Shown here in pieces: positions 44,625 to 56,583 of a DNA stretch of 64,000 nt. The notes below the pieces were generated by a model. That model searched no databases. It was not told the origin of the DNA and saw only the letters and a list, made by a program, of their open reading frames with translations. Source of the DNA: Apium graveolens (Eukaryota > Streptophyta > Magnoliopsida > Apiales > Apiaceae); contig NC_133655.1 of NCBI RefSeq assembly GCF_009905375.1, forward strand, positions 40,641,593 through 40,705,592, given 5' to 3'. Both the position numbers and the translations under genes were made by a program. Position 1 is the stretch's first letter, and each line of letters starts with the position of its first letter.

Positions 44625-46270
44625 TGTAGGATTTTATACATCATGGAAGCATGGTAAAATAATTTTCTTGATATAAAATCCAAATAAGGGCATACAAATC
44701 GTGATTAAATCATAAGGGATCGTTTCTAACCTTTAAAACCGAACCAAGAACGACGAGCGAAGATCTCTAGCAGCTGCTCCTCAAGTGTGAAGCACTCCAC
44801 CGGTATCCACCAAGAGATCAATGTGATGGAGGAGGAAGGGGTGGGAGAATTATGGTTTTCTTAACTTTTTATGTTAATACAAAAATAGGGTTTATAATAG
44901 TATATTTATAGGCAAAATTTTCAGCTGAAAGTTTTCCTATAAAATATCATTATTATTAACCTTTTATTCTTATTAACCAATTAACTAATAATTAAAACAC
45001 CTTTTAATTATTAATCCTTTTTCTAAACACTTTAGAAATAATTCTCTCACTTGATTTAATTTCCAAAAATTAAATTCTTAATTAATAATATTAAGAACTT
45101 TTTCTTAATTATTTTATAATCAATTAAATCTCATTTAATCAATTATTAAATTTTCCAATTAATTATTTATTACATAAATAAATAATCATCAGCCATTATT
45201 AATTAATTCCTCCACCATTAAATCATTCTCTTTTATGGTGTTACCCTGTAGGTTCAATATTAAGTCGGTAGTAGAAATAAATAATAATAAAACTATTTTA
45301 TCACTATTTATATAAATTCTCTAATTCATTAAATATGATTAATTAATTTATCATATTTATTTTACATCGTGAGGGATACTTCTCAGCATATCGCGACTAT
45401 CCGGATAATACGAATTCACAGCTTAGAATACCAAAAACCCATTCAGTGAATAGTTACCGTACTATTAATTCCTTCTACCCTGCAATATCACGATTAAATA
45501 CAAGGCATGGAACTTGTGTCAAGCCTATCTTATATAATCATATGCTTTCCCATTCACTATGCTTAGTTCTAATTAATGTGAATTGGAAACTCCTTTCTAA
45601 TTTCATTCACTCTGGCCAGAGATTCCTGAACTAGCATAAGTGGATCAGCATTGAACATTCTCTTCCTTTCACTGGAAGGGGTAGATCCTTTATTGATCAT
45701 ACACTATCTTCGTGTACAAATTCCTACACCCAATAGAGCCCTTATTATTGTCCCCGGAGACTAAGAACTAAACCAAAGTATAGTTCAGTGTACACAAGAT
45801 GACTATGATGACCTTAAGTCTAAGGATACTTGTACAACTATCACTATGTGAACATCTACTGACACGTGAGTGAACTCCATCAGTTGTTCAGCTGTGTGAG
45901 TCATGTTTAGTGAACTTATTCTGTAATAAGCACCTACATACTAGCTATAGTGTCACCACACAAATATCTATGAGAACAGACATCCTTCATAATGAACCAA
46001 GCATAGTATATACCGATCTTTGCGGATTACTAATTACCAGTTAGTAATCCTACGACCAGGAAATATTTAAGTTCAAAGTTATCATCTTTTAGGTCTCATT
46101 ATTATGATCTTATCATAATCCATAAAAAGCTTTACTCTAAACTATGGTATATCTTATTTAAACACTTAAATAGATAAAACCCGTAATAAAACCAAAACAA
46201 GTCTTTTATTAATATCAATGAAATCAAAACATATTACATAAAGTTATTCCTAAATCATCATACAAGATTG
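44625..46270 (-). repeat. F LTR array, unit 3
   Basis: A 1646-bp unit, closest to unit 2. Its end reads AGATTG instead of TGATTG. Confidence 0.9.
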
Positions 46271-47925
46271 TGTAGGATTTTATACATCACTGAAGCATGG
46301 TAAAACAATTTTCTTGATATAAAATCCAAATAAAGGCATAGAAATCGTGATTAAATCATAAGGGATCGCTTCTAACCTTTAAAACCGATCCAAGAACGAC
46401 GAGCGGAGATCCCTAGAAGCTGCTCCTCAATTGTGAAGCACTCCACCGGTACCTACCAAGAGATCAATGTGATGGAGGAGGAAGGGGTGGGATAATTAGG
46501 ATTTTCTTAACTTTTTCGGTTAAAACAAAAATTGGGTTTAAAATAGTATATTTATAGGCAAAATTTTCAGCTGAAAATTTTCCCATAAAATATTATTATT
46601 AACCCTTTATTCTTATTAATCAATTAACTAATGATTAAAACACTTTTTAATTATTAATCCTTTTTCTAAACACTTTAGAAATAATTCTCTCATTTGATTT
46701 AATTTCCAAAAATTAAATTCTTAATTAATAATATTAAGAACTTTTTCTTAATTAATTTATAATCAATTAAATCTCATTTAATCAATTATTAAAATTTCCA
46801 ATTAATTATTTATTACGTAAATAAATAATTATCAGCCATTATTAATTAATTCCTCCACCATTAAATCATTCTCTTTTATGGTGTGACCTTGTAGGTTCAA
46901 TATTAAGCCGGTAGTAGAAATAAATAATAATAAAACTATTTTATCATTATTTATATAAATTCTCTAATTCATTAAATATGATTAATTAATTAATCATATT
47001 TATTCTACATCATGAGGGATACTTCTCAGCATATCGCGACTATCCGGATAATACGAATTCACTGCTTAGAATTCCAAGAACCCATTTAGTGAATATTTAC
47101 CATACAATTAATTTCTTCTACCCTGCAATGTCACGATTAAATACAAGGCATGGAACTTGTGTCAAGCCTATCTTATTTAATCATATGCTTTCCCATTCAC
47201 TATGCTTAGTTCTAATTAATGTGAATTAGAAACTCCTTTCTAATTTCATTCACTCTGGCCAGAGATTCCTGAACTAGCATAAGTGGATCAGCATTGAACA
47301 TATTCTTCCTTTCACTGGAAGGGGTAGATCCTTTATTGATCATACACTATCTTCATGTACAAATTTCTACACCCAGTAGAGCCCTTATTATTGTCCCTGG
47401 AGACTAAGAACTAAACCAAAGTATAGTTTAGTGTACAGAAGATGGCTATGATGACCTCAAGTCTAAGGATACTTGTACAACTATTACTATGTGAACATCT
47501 ACTGACACGTGAGTGAAATCCATCAGTTGTTCAGCTGTGTGAGTCATGTTCAGTGAACTTATTCTATAATAAGCACCTACATACTAGCTATAGTGTCACC
47601 ACACAAATGTCTATGAGAACAGACATCCTTCATAATGAAGCAAGCATAGTATGTACCGATCTTTGCGGACTACTAATAACCAGTTAGTAATCCTACGATC
47701 AGGAAATATTTAAGTTCAGAGTTATCATCTTTTAGGTCTCATTATTATGATCTCATCATAATCCATAAAAAGCTTTACTCTAAACTATGGTATATCTTAT
47801 TTAAACACTTAAATAGATAAAGCTCGCAATAAAACCAAAACAAGTCTTTTATCAATATCAATGAAATCAAAACAGATTACATAAAAGTTATTTCTAAATC
47901 ATCACACATGATTGGACTTAGGACA
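46271..47925 (-). repeat. Element F complete 3' LTR (array unit 4)
   Basis: A 1655-bp unit. On the minus strand it starts TGTCCTAAGTCCAATCATG next to the polypurine tract and ends AAATCCTACA. It is the only unit with the complete 5' terminus of the LTR. Confidence 0.88.
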
Positions 47926-47948
47926 AATCTCTTTCAATCTCCCACTTG
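47926..47948 (-). other. Element F polypurine tract
   Basis: The minus strand reads AAGTGGGAGATTGAAAGAG immediately upstream of the LTR start, the usual copia form. Confidence 0.8.
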
Positions 47949-47965
47949 TACTAAAGCCAATCACT

Positions 47966-50298
47966 CTAGTATCTAATACCCATCTTATCTTTATGACGAT
48001 CAAAGTGACTTTGAGAAAATGGCTTTGTTAAAGGGTCTGCTATGTTGTTATGTGTGTCAACTCTTTTGACGTTGACATTTCCTCTTTCAACAATCTCCCT
48101 AATCAGATGAAAGCGTCGTAAAACATTTCCTATAAGAAGTATGTCATCCACATACAATACAAGAAATGTTACCAGGCTCCCACTAACCTTCTTGTAGACA
48201 CATGGTTCATCTATGTTTTTGATAAAACCAAACTCTTTGATTGTCTCATCAAAATGGATGTTCCATCTACGAGAAGCTTGCTTTAAACCATATATGGTTC
48301 GTAGCAGCTTACACATTAGGTGTTCATTTACCTTGGAAAGAAAACCCTCTGATTGTGTCATATACACTTCCTCTTCAAGTTTCCCATTGAGGAAGGTCGT
48401 TTTCACGTCCATCTGCCATATCTCATAGTCGTAGTAAGCAGCAATCGCAAGCAAAATCCGAATTGATTTTAACAGGGCTACAGGTGAAAAAGTTTCATCA
48501 AAGTCAATCCCTTACATTTGTTTGAATTCTTTTGCCACGAGCCTGGCCTTATAGGTCTTCACCTGGCCATCTGCTCCAATCTTTCTTTTGTATACCCATT
48601 TGCACTCAATAGGCTTCACACCCTCAGGTGCTTCAACCAAAGTCCATACATGGTTGGTATACATAGATTCCATTTCGGATTTCATGGCACTTTGCCATTT
48701 CTCTAAGTCGACACTACTCATAGCCTCATTATAGGTCATAGGGTCGTCATCATCAATGATTGACAACTCATTGTCATTCTCAATGACAAGGCCATAATAC
48801 CTATTAGGTTAGCGAGACACTCTCCCTATCCTACGAATGGGCTGTTCCACAGAAGGTTGTTCAGTCTAAATAGGTGTTTCCACTTGAACCGTAGTAGTTT
48901 GTGCTTCTTGAACTTCATCAAGTTCAATCTTGCTCCCACTGTTTCCTTCAAGGATAAACTGCTTTTCCAAGAAGGTAGCATGTCTGGAGACAAACACCCG
49001 ATGATCGGTGTAAAAGTAATACCCTAAAGTCTCTTTAGGATATCCCACAAAATTACATTTTATGGATCGAAATTCCAGCTTATCTGGGTCAACTTTCTTA
49101 ACATAAGTTGAACATCCCCAAATCTTAACGTGTTTAAGACTCGGTTTCCTTTCTTTCCATATCTCATATGGGGTTTGAGGAACAGATTTGGAAGGCACCT
49201 TATTTAGTAAATACGCTGAGGTTTCCAATGCATAACCCCACAGGAATACTGGAAGATTCACATAGCTCACCATGGACCGAACCATGTCTAACAAAGTTCG
49301 ATTTCTCCTTTCAGATACCCCATTCAACTGTGGAGTATATGGAGGAGTTCACTGGGAGACTATACCATTTTCTTTGAGATAAGCTAGAAACTCTCCATTC
49401 AAGTATTCACCACCTCGATATGATCGAAGAGTTATAATACTATGTTTGGTTTGTTTATCCACTTCATAATTATATTCTTTGAACTTTTCAAAGGCTTCAG
49501 ACTTGTGTTTCATCAAATACACATATCTGAATCTAGATCGATCATCTATGAAAGTAATGAAGTATGAAAATCCACCCATGGCTTCCGTAGACATTGGTCC
49601 ATATACGTCTGTGTGTACCAATCCTAGAAAATCTGCAGCCCTCTCTCCATGTCCACTAAATGGAGATTTGGTCATTTTACCCAATAGCCAAGACTCGCAT
49701 GTAGGATATGATTCAAAATCAAAGGGGTCAAGTAACCCTTCATTATGCAATGTCCGCAGTCTAATTTCACTAATATGTCCAAGTCTGCAGTGCCACAAGA
49801 AAGTGAGATTTTCATCATCCCTTTTTCTTTTATTAGTTTGTTCAATCTGAAGTAAATTATGCTCTATGTCACATACATACAGACCATTATTTAAAGGACC
49901 ACGTCCATAATGAACATTATCTCTAAGCATAGAACATTCATTATTCTTAATAATAAATGAAAAACCATCCAAATCCAACATAGGAATAGAAAAATATTCC
50001 TCACAATAGAGGGGATGTAATAACAATTATTCAAAATAATAGTCTTGCCCGTAGGCATATGTAAACTAAATGATCCTACATATATGGCGGCAACCCTTGC
50101 TCCATTGCCCATATTTAGAATCACCTCATCTTTTTCAAGAGTCCTACTTCCCTTTAGTCCCTGCAATGAATTGCAAATATGAGAAGCACAGGCGGTATCT
50201 AATACCCAAGTAGAAATTTGACTTAGTGACATATTAACTTCGATCATGAACATACCTGAATCAGAAGCGGTAGTCTCACTACCCTTCTTCTTCTTCAA
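47966..50298 (-). pseudogene. pol: Element F pol with stops and an internal deletion
   Basis: On the minus strand, a protease motif WVLDTACASHIC near 50200 has the Gly of D[ST]G replaced. The GAG-pre-integrase segment (LWHCRLGHISEIRL near 49800) is followed by the integrase core (VHTDVYGPMS near 49600; FIDDRSRFRYVYLM near 49540; [14 protein letters not shown] near 49320). RT follows (WVYKRKIGADGQVKTYKARL near 48570; IWQMDVKTTFLNGKL near 48420; YVDDILLIGN near 48155-48128). Directly after that, the sequence jumps to the end of RNase H (HNNIADPLTKPF). The RT thumb and most of RNase H are therefore missing, with the frame kept. A frameshift lies near 50010; stops are near 49350, 48867, 48810 and 48513. 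Confidence 0.88.
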
Positions 50299-50299
50299 T

Positions 50300-51089
50300 T
50301 CTGCAAGGTAAACCTTATAGTTCCTCTTCCAGTGCCCCGCCTTGTTACAGTGAAAGCGAACAGCTTTGCTCTTGGGGTCTTCAGCTTTTGGTGGAACCAG
50401 CTTTTTCTCACCTACTTTCTTCTTCTTGGAAGGGTTCTTCTTCCTTTTCTTAGGATTGGAACCTTCACCAATTAGAAGAACATAACTCTTCTTAGGGGAA
50501 AATTCGATTCCGCAGTCTTCAACATGTTGTGGATTTTAGGTAGGCTGACATCCAACTTATTCATGTAAAAGTTCACAACAAACTGCGAGAACGAACTCGG
50601 AATTGATTACAAGACCAAGTCTTGGCTCAGCTCCCCATCCATGGCAAAACCAAGTTGTCCAAGACGTTCAATCAAATTGATCATGTTAAGTACATGGTCA
50701 TTCACAGATGATCCCTCAGACATCCTACAACCGAACAGCTCTTTCGATATCTCATATCGAGCTGTCCTCCCTGCCACATCATACAACTCTTGTAGATGCA
50801 TAAGGATAGTGTGAGCATCCATATGCTCATGTTGCTTCTGTAGCTCAATGTTTATGGAAGCTAGCATGATGCGTTGAGCAACATTTGCATCATCTATCCA
50901 CTTACGATACACAACATGTTCATCATTATGTGCATCGCTAGCAAGTTTCGTAGGCTTAGGTGAGTCAAACACATATTCCAGCTTCTCCACCCTGAGAACA
51001 ATTCTCAAGTTTCGAAGCCATTCATCAAAATTAGGACCAGTCAACTTGTGAGCATCTAATATACTCCGGAGTGATAGTGCAGAAGACAT
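50300..51089 (-). pseudogene. gag: Element F gag
   Basis: It starts at minus-strand ATG 51089 (MSSALSLRSILDAHKLTGPN). A UBN2-type copia Gag with MLASINIELQKQHEHM near 50870 and YEISKELFGCRMSEGSSV near 50760-50710 follows. A stop at 50607 and a frameshift near 50500 break it. A zinc knuckle near 50350 (HCNKAGHWKRN) has lost two Cys positions. It continues into pol without a clear separate start, as in most copia elements. Confidence 0.82.
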
Positions 51090-51277
51090 AACGTATATAG
51101 TAAATCTGTAAATGATGAACACATAACAACACTTAGCAAATATTCAATTTCATTTCAAAACACTATATGAATCAGGTCTTTATTCATAAGTGGTTCCCAC
51201 TAGTTTATCTAATTTGTACAACCCCTAAGTGAAAATTAAGCATTCATAATGCTAGTGGGAATAGGGATCCTAGATTC

Positions 51278-51600
51278 CATCACACAACCTCGGCTGTAGC
51301 ACAAAACGTCATGTGATGTTCAATAGGCAGAAAACTGTTGTCAATTACATCTTATGTTATTCCCTAATAAAACTTTAGCCTCTTGAATAATTGAGTCACG
51401 GCTGTAGCACGACAGACTCAATATTCTAAGTAAAGTCTAACCCAACATTTCGTACAATTGAATCTGTCTCCAACGACCCACGACTGCAGCACGTAACGAC
51501 CTTTAGATTCTAATTCAATGTACACATCTTTATGTAATAGACAAGTATTTCTTATTTCAAAATCAAAGCCCTCGGATGTAGCACGAAACGACAATGATTC
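51278..51600 (-). repeat. Four hairpins with a shared GCTGTAGCACG-type loop in the F leader
   Basis: Plus-strand copies of the core are at 51290-51308 (TCGGCTGTAGCACAAAACG), 51398-51411, 51480-51496 (ACGACTGCAGCACGTAACG) and 51572-51590 (TCGGATGTAGCACGAAACG). Each is framed by a different inverted repeat: 51278-51284 with 51312-51318, 51385-51397 with 51415-51426, 51460-51465 with 51505-51510, and 51561-51565 with 51595-51599. Confidence 0.65.
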
Positions 51601-51642
51601 AAAAATAAAAACTATTTTCTACCATGTTGGAAGGCTTTGACC

Positions 51643-51661
51643 GACACAAGCCCATTGTGTC
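51643..51661 (-). repeat. Hairpin GACACAA / TTGTGTC in the F leader
   Basis: A perfect 7-bp stem (51643-51649 with 51655-51661) with a 5-base GCCCA loop, just beyond the four-hairpin set. Confidence 0.6.
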
Positions 51662-52347
51662 ATTGGCCAATTATTACTTGATATTATTTAATTTTAGAGG
51701 GATTATATTATGTTACAATCATAATCATATTATAAAGATATTCTTCATTTTAAATTAAATATTTCAAATCAATAATCGATAATCAGATGATTCCCAGATC
51801 GGGGGGAGCATTGTCAAGAGGCGTCACTTAATACCCCTTGCTTACAGATAGAAATCTGTTGTTGACAGAATCATCCTTTCTCTCAATATTGAAAATTCAT
51901 ATTCAATTATGTGTTTCATAAACACAAGAATCTCATGATTGTATTCATAATATTATTGTTAAGGCAAGAAACGATTCATATTTTAGATTTTCTAGAGCAC
52001 GCCTTATATTGATTTAAGTTTACCTAAATCTATCATCGCATGGTAAACATTGGCATATATCTCATATACAAAAATAAATAAACAAGTAAGCATGTAAGCA
52101 ATTATCATGTCACACATTGATGTAATGATGTATGAATTTATTATAGCATTTAAAAGCAATTAAAATAATTAAAACATGCTTTAAAACACTTTCGGAAATA
52201 TAAACAGTTCAAAACTTTTATATAATAAATATTTGACCACTCCATTAGATCCGTCTCGGAAAAACGAATCCAACGATATATTGCACGCCCAACACGGAGT
52301 TACGAAACTCCCAGAAATCAAATTAAAAAAAACAGATGGGCTGCAAA

Positions 52348-52481
52348 GCATTTCAGGAACGCGTGACAAGCCCTGTAACGCATTCCGGTAATGCGTTACA
52401 ACCCTTTTAAGCCATTAAAAGGTGTAACGCATTCCATGAATGCGCCATAGGGTGTAACGCATTCCCGGAATGCGCGACACC
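52348..52481 (-). repeat. Cluster of CGCATTCC palindromic hairpins in the F leader
   Basis: Perfect stems: TGTAACGCATT/AATGCGTTACA (52374-52384 with 52390-52400), CCTTTTAA/TTAAAAGG (52403-52410 with 52415-52422), CGCATTC/GAATGCG (52428-52434 with 52438-52444), and CGCATTCC/GGAATGCG (52458-52465 with 52467-52474), extended by GGTGT/ACACC (52451-52455 with 52477-52481). A weaker related palindrome lies at 52348-52365. The cluster is GC-rich within AT-rich sequence, about 0.4 kb from the primer site. Confidence 0.7.
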
Positions 52482-52892
52482 CTTTTCCCCGCGAACCTGC
52501 GCCTGTCAGAACAACCGCCGTACTTTCTTGCACAGAAAATTGTGCCGCCCACCATCACATCAGTACTATCAGCTTCTTCTCCCTTTTTTTTTGATTCAGT
52601 AGCAAATAAATATATATATATATACTATATACATATATTTAATTATGAATTTTAATTAAAACAACTTCAAAAAATCATAATAATTAATCCACTCATCAGA
52701 AAATTATGAAAAAAATACCCAGACGATCTACAACACTTGTAGAACCCAGATCAACAGTCAAAACAATTTTGAGAAACAATTTCTAATCAATCATAATTAA
52801 TCCATAATATAACTTGCAAAAATCATAATAAATTCATACAAGATCATAAAATTCTGAAATTTTTATCACAGATCTATATGCATACAACCTAT

Positions 52893-52904
52893 GCTCTGAT
52901 ACCA
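52893..52904 (-). other. Element F primer binding site (initiator Met tRNA)
   Basis: The minus strand reads TGGTATCAGAGC one base from the LTR end. Confidence 0.92.
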
Positions 52905-52905
52905 T

Positions 52906-52998
52906 TGTAGGATTTTATACATCACGGAAGCATGGTAAAATAATTTTCTTGATATAAAATCCAAATAAAGGCATACAAATCGTGATTAAATCATAAGG
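52906..52998 (-). repeat. Element F 5' LTR stub
   Basis: The first 93 bases of the LTR (TGTAGGATTTTATAC...) are cut at ATAAGG by the insertion of G. The rest should lie beyond the right side of G. Confidence 0.9.
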
Positions 52999-54216
52999 TG
53001 AAAGGCATATGTCATAGCCTATTTGTTTATTCGAGGATTTAACTCAACTCAAATAAGGATGTAACAAGTAAATAGTGGTCCTATCGTCCGAGAGATCTCT
53101 CAAAGTAACATATGTCAAAGGATTAAGTAACATTGTTCATCTACAGTCTTGAGGACTTAATTCACTGGAAGAAGCTCAAGAAATTGATCAAGCCTCAGTG
53201 ATATAAATCAAGATTGTGGATTTAATCAAGTGACAGAGATCTCGTCAGGGTATCAATTGATTACAAGGATTTAGTCTGAAGAAAATCAAGAGTATCAAGG
53301 TCAAGGCATGAAGAAACGTTACGGAAGTTAGTCACTCATGAACCAGACAGTACATCGAGTGTCAACATTGTAGTGGTGGAATTGATTCATAATTGACAGT
53401 GATTTTCAGTAATTTTCAGAAGAATGGTTGCTGCTCAAGATTGGTATTAATTCTCTATTAATTAATTAAGTCATATAATTTAATTAAGAGAATAAATTAA
53501 ATCTGCAAAGATTAATTTATTGATTAATTGAATTAATTGATTAATTAATTCAGAATTATTATTTGATTAAAATCTGTTTTAATTCAGCAAGACAATCTTT
53601 TGTACTAATATGACAATCGGTATGACAATCAATAGTCATACTGAAAGTCTTGCTAGTTCATTCTGACTGTCTTGCTAGTTCTAAGGATAGTTCTACTGAA
53701 AGTCTTGCTGAGGTAATTGGATTGTCATGCCAGCTCTTTTCTCTCGGGTTGATTGATAAAAAGAAGCAGAAGCAGATCATTTCAAGTGCAAGCATTGAAT
53801 ATCAAATACTGAAGAACACAGAACAAAATAAACCTGCAGAGAATTTATTATAAATTCACAGATTATTTATTTCTAGTATTTATTGTTAAATCCAATCCAC
53901 TAGAAATACCTTTATTGTTCTTGTGTAACTATCTAGCGGATCGAAATCCCTAGAACTTAATCTCAAATCGCTTTTAGCATTTGATCTTTTTATTTCAAAA
54001 ATAGAAAAAGTTCATGTCGAATTTATTATAGATTTGTAATAATTGACTTGAGATTAATCCCTTGTAAACGATACCGTTTGTTGTAACACCTTTCAAGTTT
54101 AATAAAAGTTTTATTTAACTTGAATTTTGTTTCATTTTTTTTATTCCGCATTTTATTCCATTAATCGGTATTGTTTGTATTCAACCCCCCTTCTACAAAC
54201 ATATTGAGACCTAACA
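52999..54216 (+). repeat. Element G 5' LTR
   Basis: 1218 bp from TGAAAGGCATATG to GAGACCTAACA, followed by the primer site. Its length matches SIRE-type LTRs. Around 53585-53740 it holds GACAATCGG and CTTGCT repeats, including the hairpin GTATGAC/GTCATAC at 53620-53626 with 53635-53641, related to the spacer hairpins at 60298-60707. Confidence 0.85.
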
Positions 54217-54218
54217 AT

Positions 54219-54231
54219 TGGTATCAGAGCC
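54219..54231 (+). other. Element G primer binding site (initiator Met tRNA)
   Basis: TGGTATCAGAGCC lies two bases after the LTR end. Confidence 0.92.
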
Positions 54232-54312
54232 TTCTGATTAACGAACAAATCAAGATCCTAGACTTTTGTGTTTCTTTCACTCCTTGAATTTTTATTTATT
54301 CAAAAATTCATA

Positions 54313-56583
54313 ATGACTACACAAAAAGTTGGAACCGTTAAAATTCCACTATTCGATAAAGAAAATTATGTTATGTGGAAGAAGAAGATGCTATTGTTTT
54401 TACAAGTTGCAGATTCCAAATATCTGGAAGTGTTAAAGAAGGGTCCTAAAATACCGATGGTTAATGAACCAGAGGTAATAGAAAATGATGTGGTGATTAC
54501 CAAAGCAAGAACTTATGTGAAAGATCCTGAGGATTTTTCTCCTGCTGAAAAAGAAGAAGCCTCCCTGGATGCTAGCCTTCAATTAATTTTGGTAGATTCC
54601 CTTGATCCCTTGATAAATAGACATGTGATGAACTGTAAAGATTCCAAACACATCTAGGAAACTATTGAGGTTATTAATGAAGGCACAGAGGAAGTTATGG
54701 AAAACAAGTTAGAAATCCTAACCTCTGAGTATGAATACTTTAAATCCAATCCAGGAGAAGGAATCACTGAAGTGTTTGAGAGGTACAATGCATTGATCAA
54801 CAACTTGAACATTAATGGTAAATACTATTCCATCAGGGAGGTCAACAAAAAGTTCCTTTTAACACTGCCAACTCATCTCGAACATAGAATCACTGCCATA
54901 AGAGAAGCAAGAGATCTGAGTGAGATTTCTTTGGAAAGGCTCTATGGTGTGTTAAAGACTTATGAGTTGGAGCAGATTCAGCAGAAGGAAGTTTACGGGA
55001 AAGGAAGAGTGGTCAGCACGTCTACTGCTCTAGTAGCTGATGAACAACAACAACAACCACAATATCAACAACAATCTCAACAGTCAGAAAGAATGGTACA
55101 GTCTTCCAAGGTTGAAGAAAATGTGATAGTAGCAGAATTTGATCCTCCTACTACAAATCAATCAGAAGATGATTTTTATTCCTTGGAAGAACTGGAGCAA
55201 TTAGAGGATGAAACAATGGCCCTGATTGTCAAGAGATTCTCAAATGTCAGATTCAAAAGGAATCCCAAGTTCAAGTACAAGTCCAACTATAACAGATTCC
55301 AGAAAGGTGGATCTTCATCCTCTAACACCAATAGTGGTGGGTACAAAACAGGGATGGTTGATCGAAGCACCATTCGATGCTTCAACTGCAATGAGTTGGG
55401 ACACTTTGCCACATAATGCAGGAAGCCAAAACAAGTTAGGAAGAACTCTTACGATTCTAATCAAAAGAGTAAATCTGAAAGGGCTTACCTGGCAAAGGGA
55501 AGAAGCTGGGATGATACTGACAGTGAACATGAAGTTGGGAATCTTGCTCTCATGGCTAGTGATGCAAACACCTCATCTTCAAGAAAAGAGGTAAAATTTA
55601 CTGATGCTGAATTAGTTTATCATCTAGGAGGTTCCTTAGATTGTGCTCGTCGTGATAATGAAATGTTAAATCAACAAATCAAAGACCTTGAGAAAGAGGT
55701 CAATGTATTAAGACTTGTGCACATTAATCAAGATAAATTAAAAGAACAAGTATCTTTTCTAGAGAATAGAGTTGACTGTTATAGACAACTCGAAACTATT
55801 CTCAAAGACAAGATCACTGGTCTTGAGGCTAAGGTTAAAGCTTACTTTAATTCTTGTTCGAAGTCCAAAGAGTTTTACAATAAGCAAGCTGTTAATTAAA
55901 CATCTGGAATAGGTTATGATTACAATGTTGCTATTGGAAAATTAGGCATAAACTCCCCTCCTCATGTCTGTGCTAAAGGCAGGGAAGTACCATATGTGCT
56001 TAAGGGTGTTGATGAACCCCTCTATAAAGAATCAATTGCTGAACCATTTTATGAGACCTCATTTATTATTCAAGAAGAAATCCGTGCTGAAGGTCATGCT
56101 AATGAGAAAGCTGTTTCCAAGTCAAGTGTGTCAAAGGTTCCAGTCAAAGTTGTGAAAGCAACTGAGACTAACTCAGACACACATGAGTTGGATAACACAA
56201 ATGCCATGTCTACCATGCATAAGTTGCCTAATGTTAATTCCTCTCATAAAGCATGTGGTGTTCCTGATTGTATGTCTTATGCTTTTAATTTGATGTATGC
56301 TTATTTTAATGGTAAGCATGTTTCTAATGATAAGACTACTCCTCGTCAGCATGTGAATAATAAGAAGCATGATAGGTCTAAGACTGCTAGTCCTCCTAAA
56401 GCTAGAAAGGAGACATTTGTGCCTAAGCCTAAACAGAAATTTGTCAAGGCTGTTCACAAGGTCAAATATCCAGTCATTGAGAAAGTTGAGAACATTAAAA
56501 TTAAGAATGTTGTTTTGCCTGATAAAGGCCAATTTTACAAGTATGTCGGACCCAGCCAAGCTTGGGTTCCGAAGAAGGTCTAA
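54313..56583 (+). pseudogene. gag: Element G gag
   Basis: It starts at ATG 54313 (MTTQKVGTVKIPLFDKENY); an upstream in-frame extension is ignored. The N-terminal copia Gag domain (WKKKMLLFLQVADSKYLEVL) is followed by EVNKKFLLTLPTHLEHRITA near 54840-54900, a Gln-rich stretch near 55040-55080, MALIVKRFSNVRFKRNPKFK near 55215-55275, and a zinc knuckle CFNCNELGHF near 55380 that is cut by a stop. A coiled-coil-like region (55650-55850) and a basic tail ending WVPKKV follow. Stops: 54655, 55414, 55897. The final TAA at 56581 may be a natural end or a frameshift, because pol continues one base over. Confidence 0.88.

Larger units (their letters stand above)
41333..52998 (-). mobile_element. Element F: Angela/BARE-like Ty1/copia element with an LTR array
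   Basis: It lies in minus orientation. From right to left it has a 93-bp 5' LTR stub (cut by G), an initiator-Met primer site, a 1.8-kb leader, gag, a deleted pol, a polypurine tract, a complete 3' LTR and three more LTR units head to tail. LTR length near 1.65 kb, a long leader, the gag sequence (LTGPNFDEWLRNLRIVLRVE) and copia domain order favour the Angela/BARE group. The five bases before the array are AAACT; their duplicate would be beyond the window. Confidence 0.85.

Noticed and set aside
41333..47925. Four independent LTR insertions
   Set aside because: No target duplications between units, and all junctions lack the same 11 terminal bases. Tandem amplification fits better.
51278..51600. 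CRISPR-like array in the F leader
   Set aside because: Repeats are few, imperfect and inside a plant retrotransposon leader. Spacers form the hairpin stems, and no cas-like gene exists.
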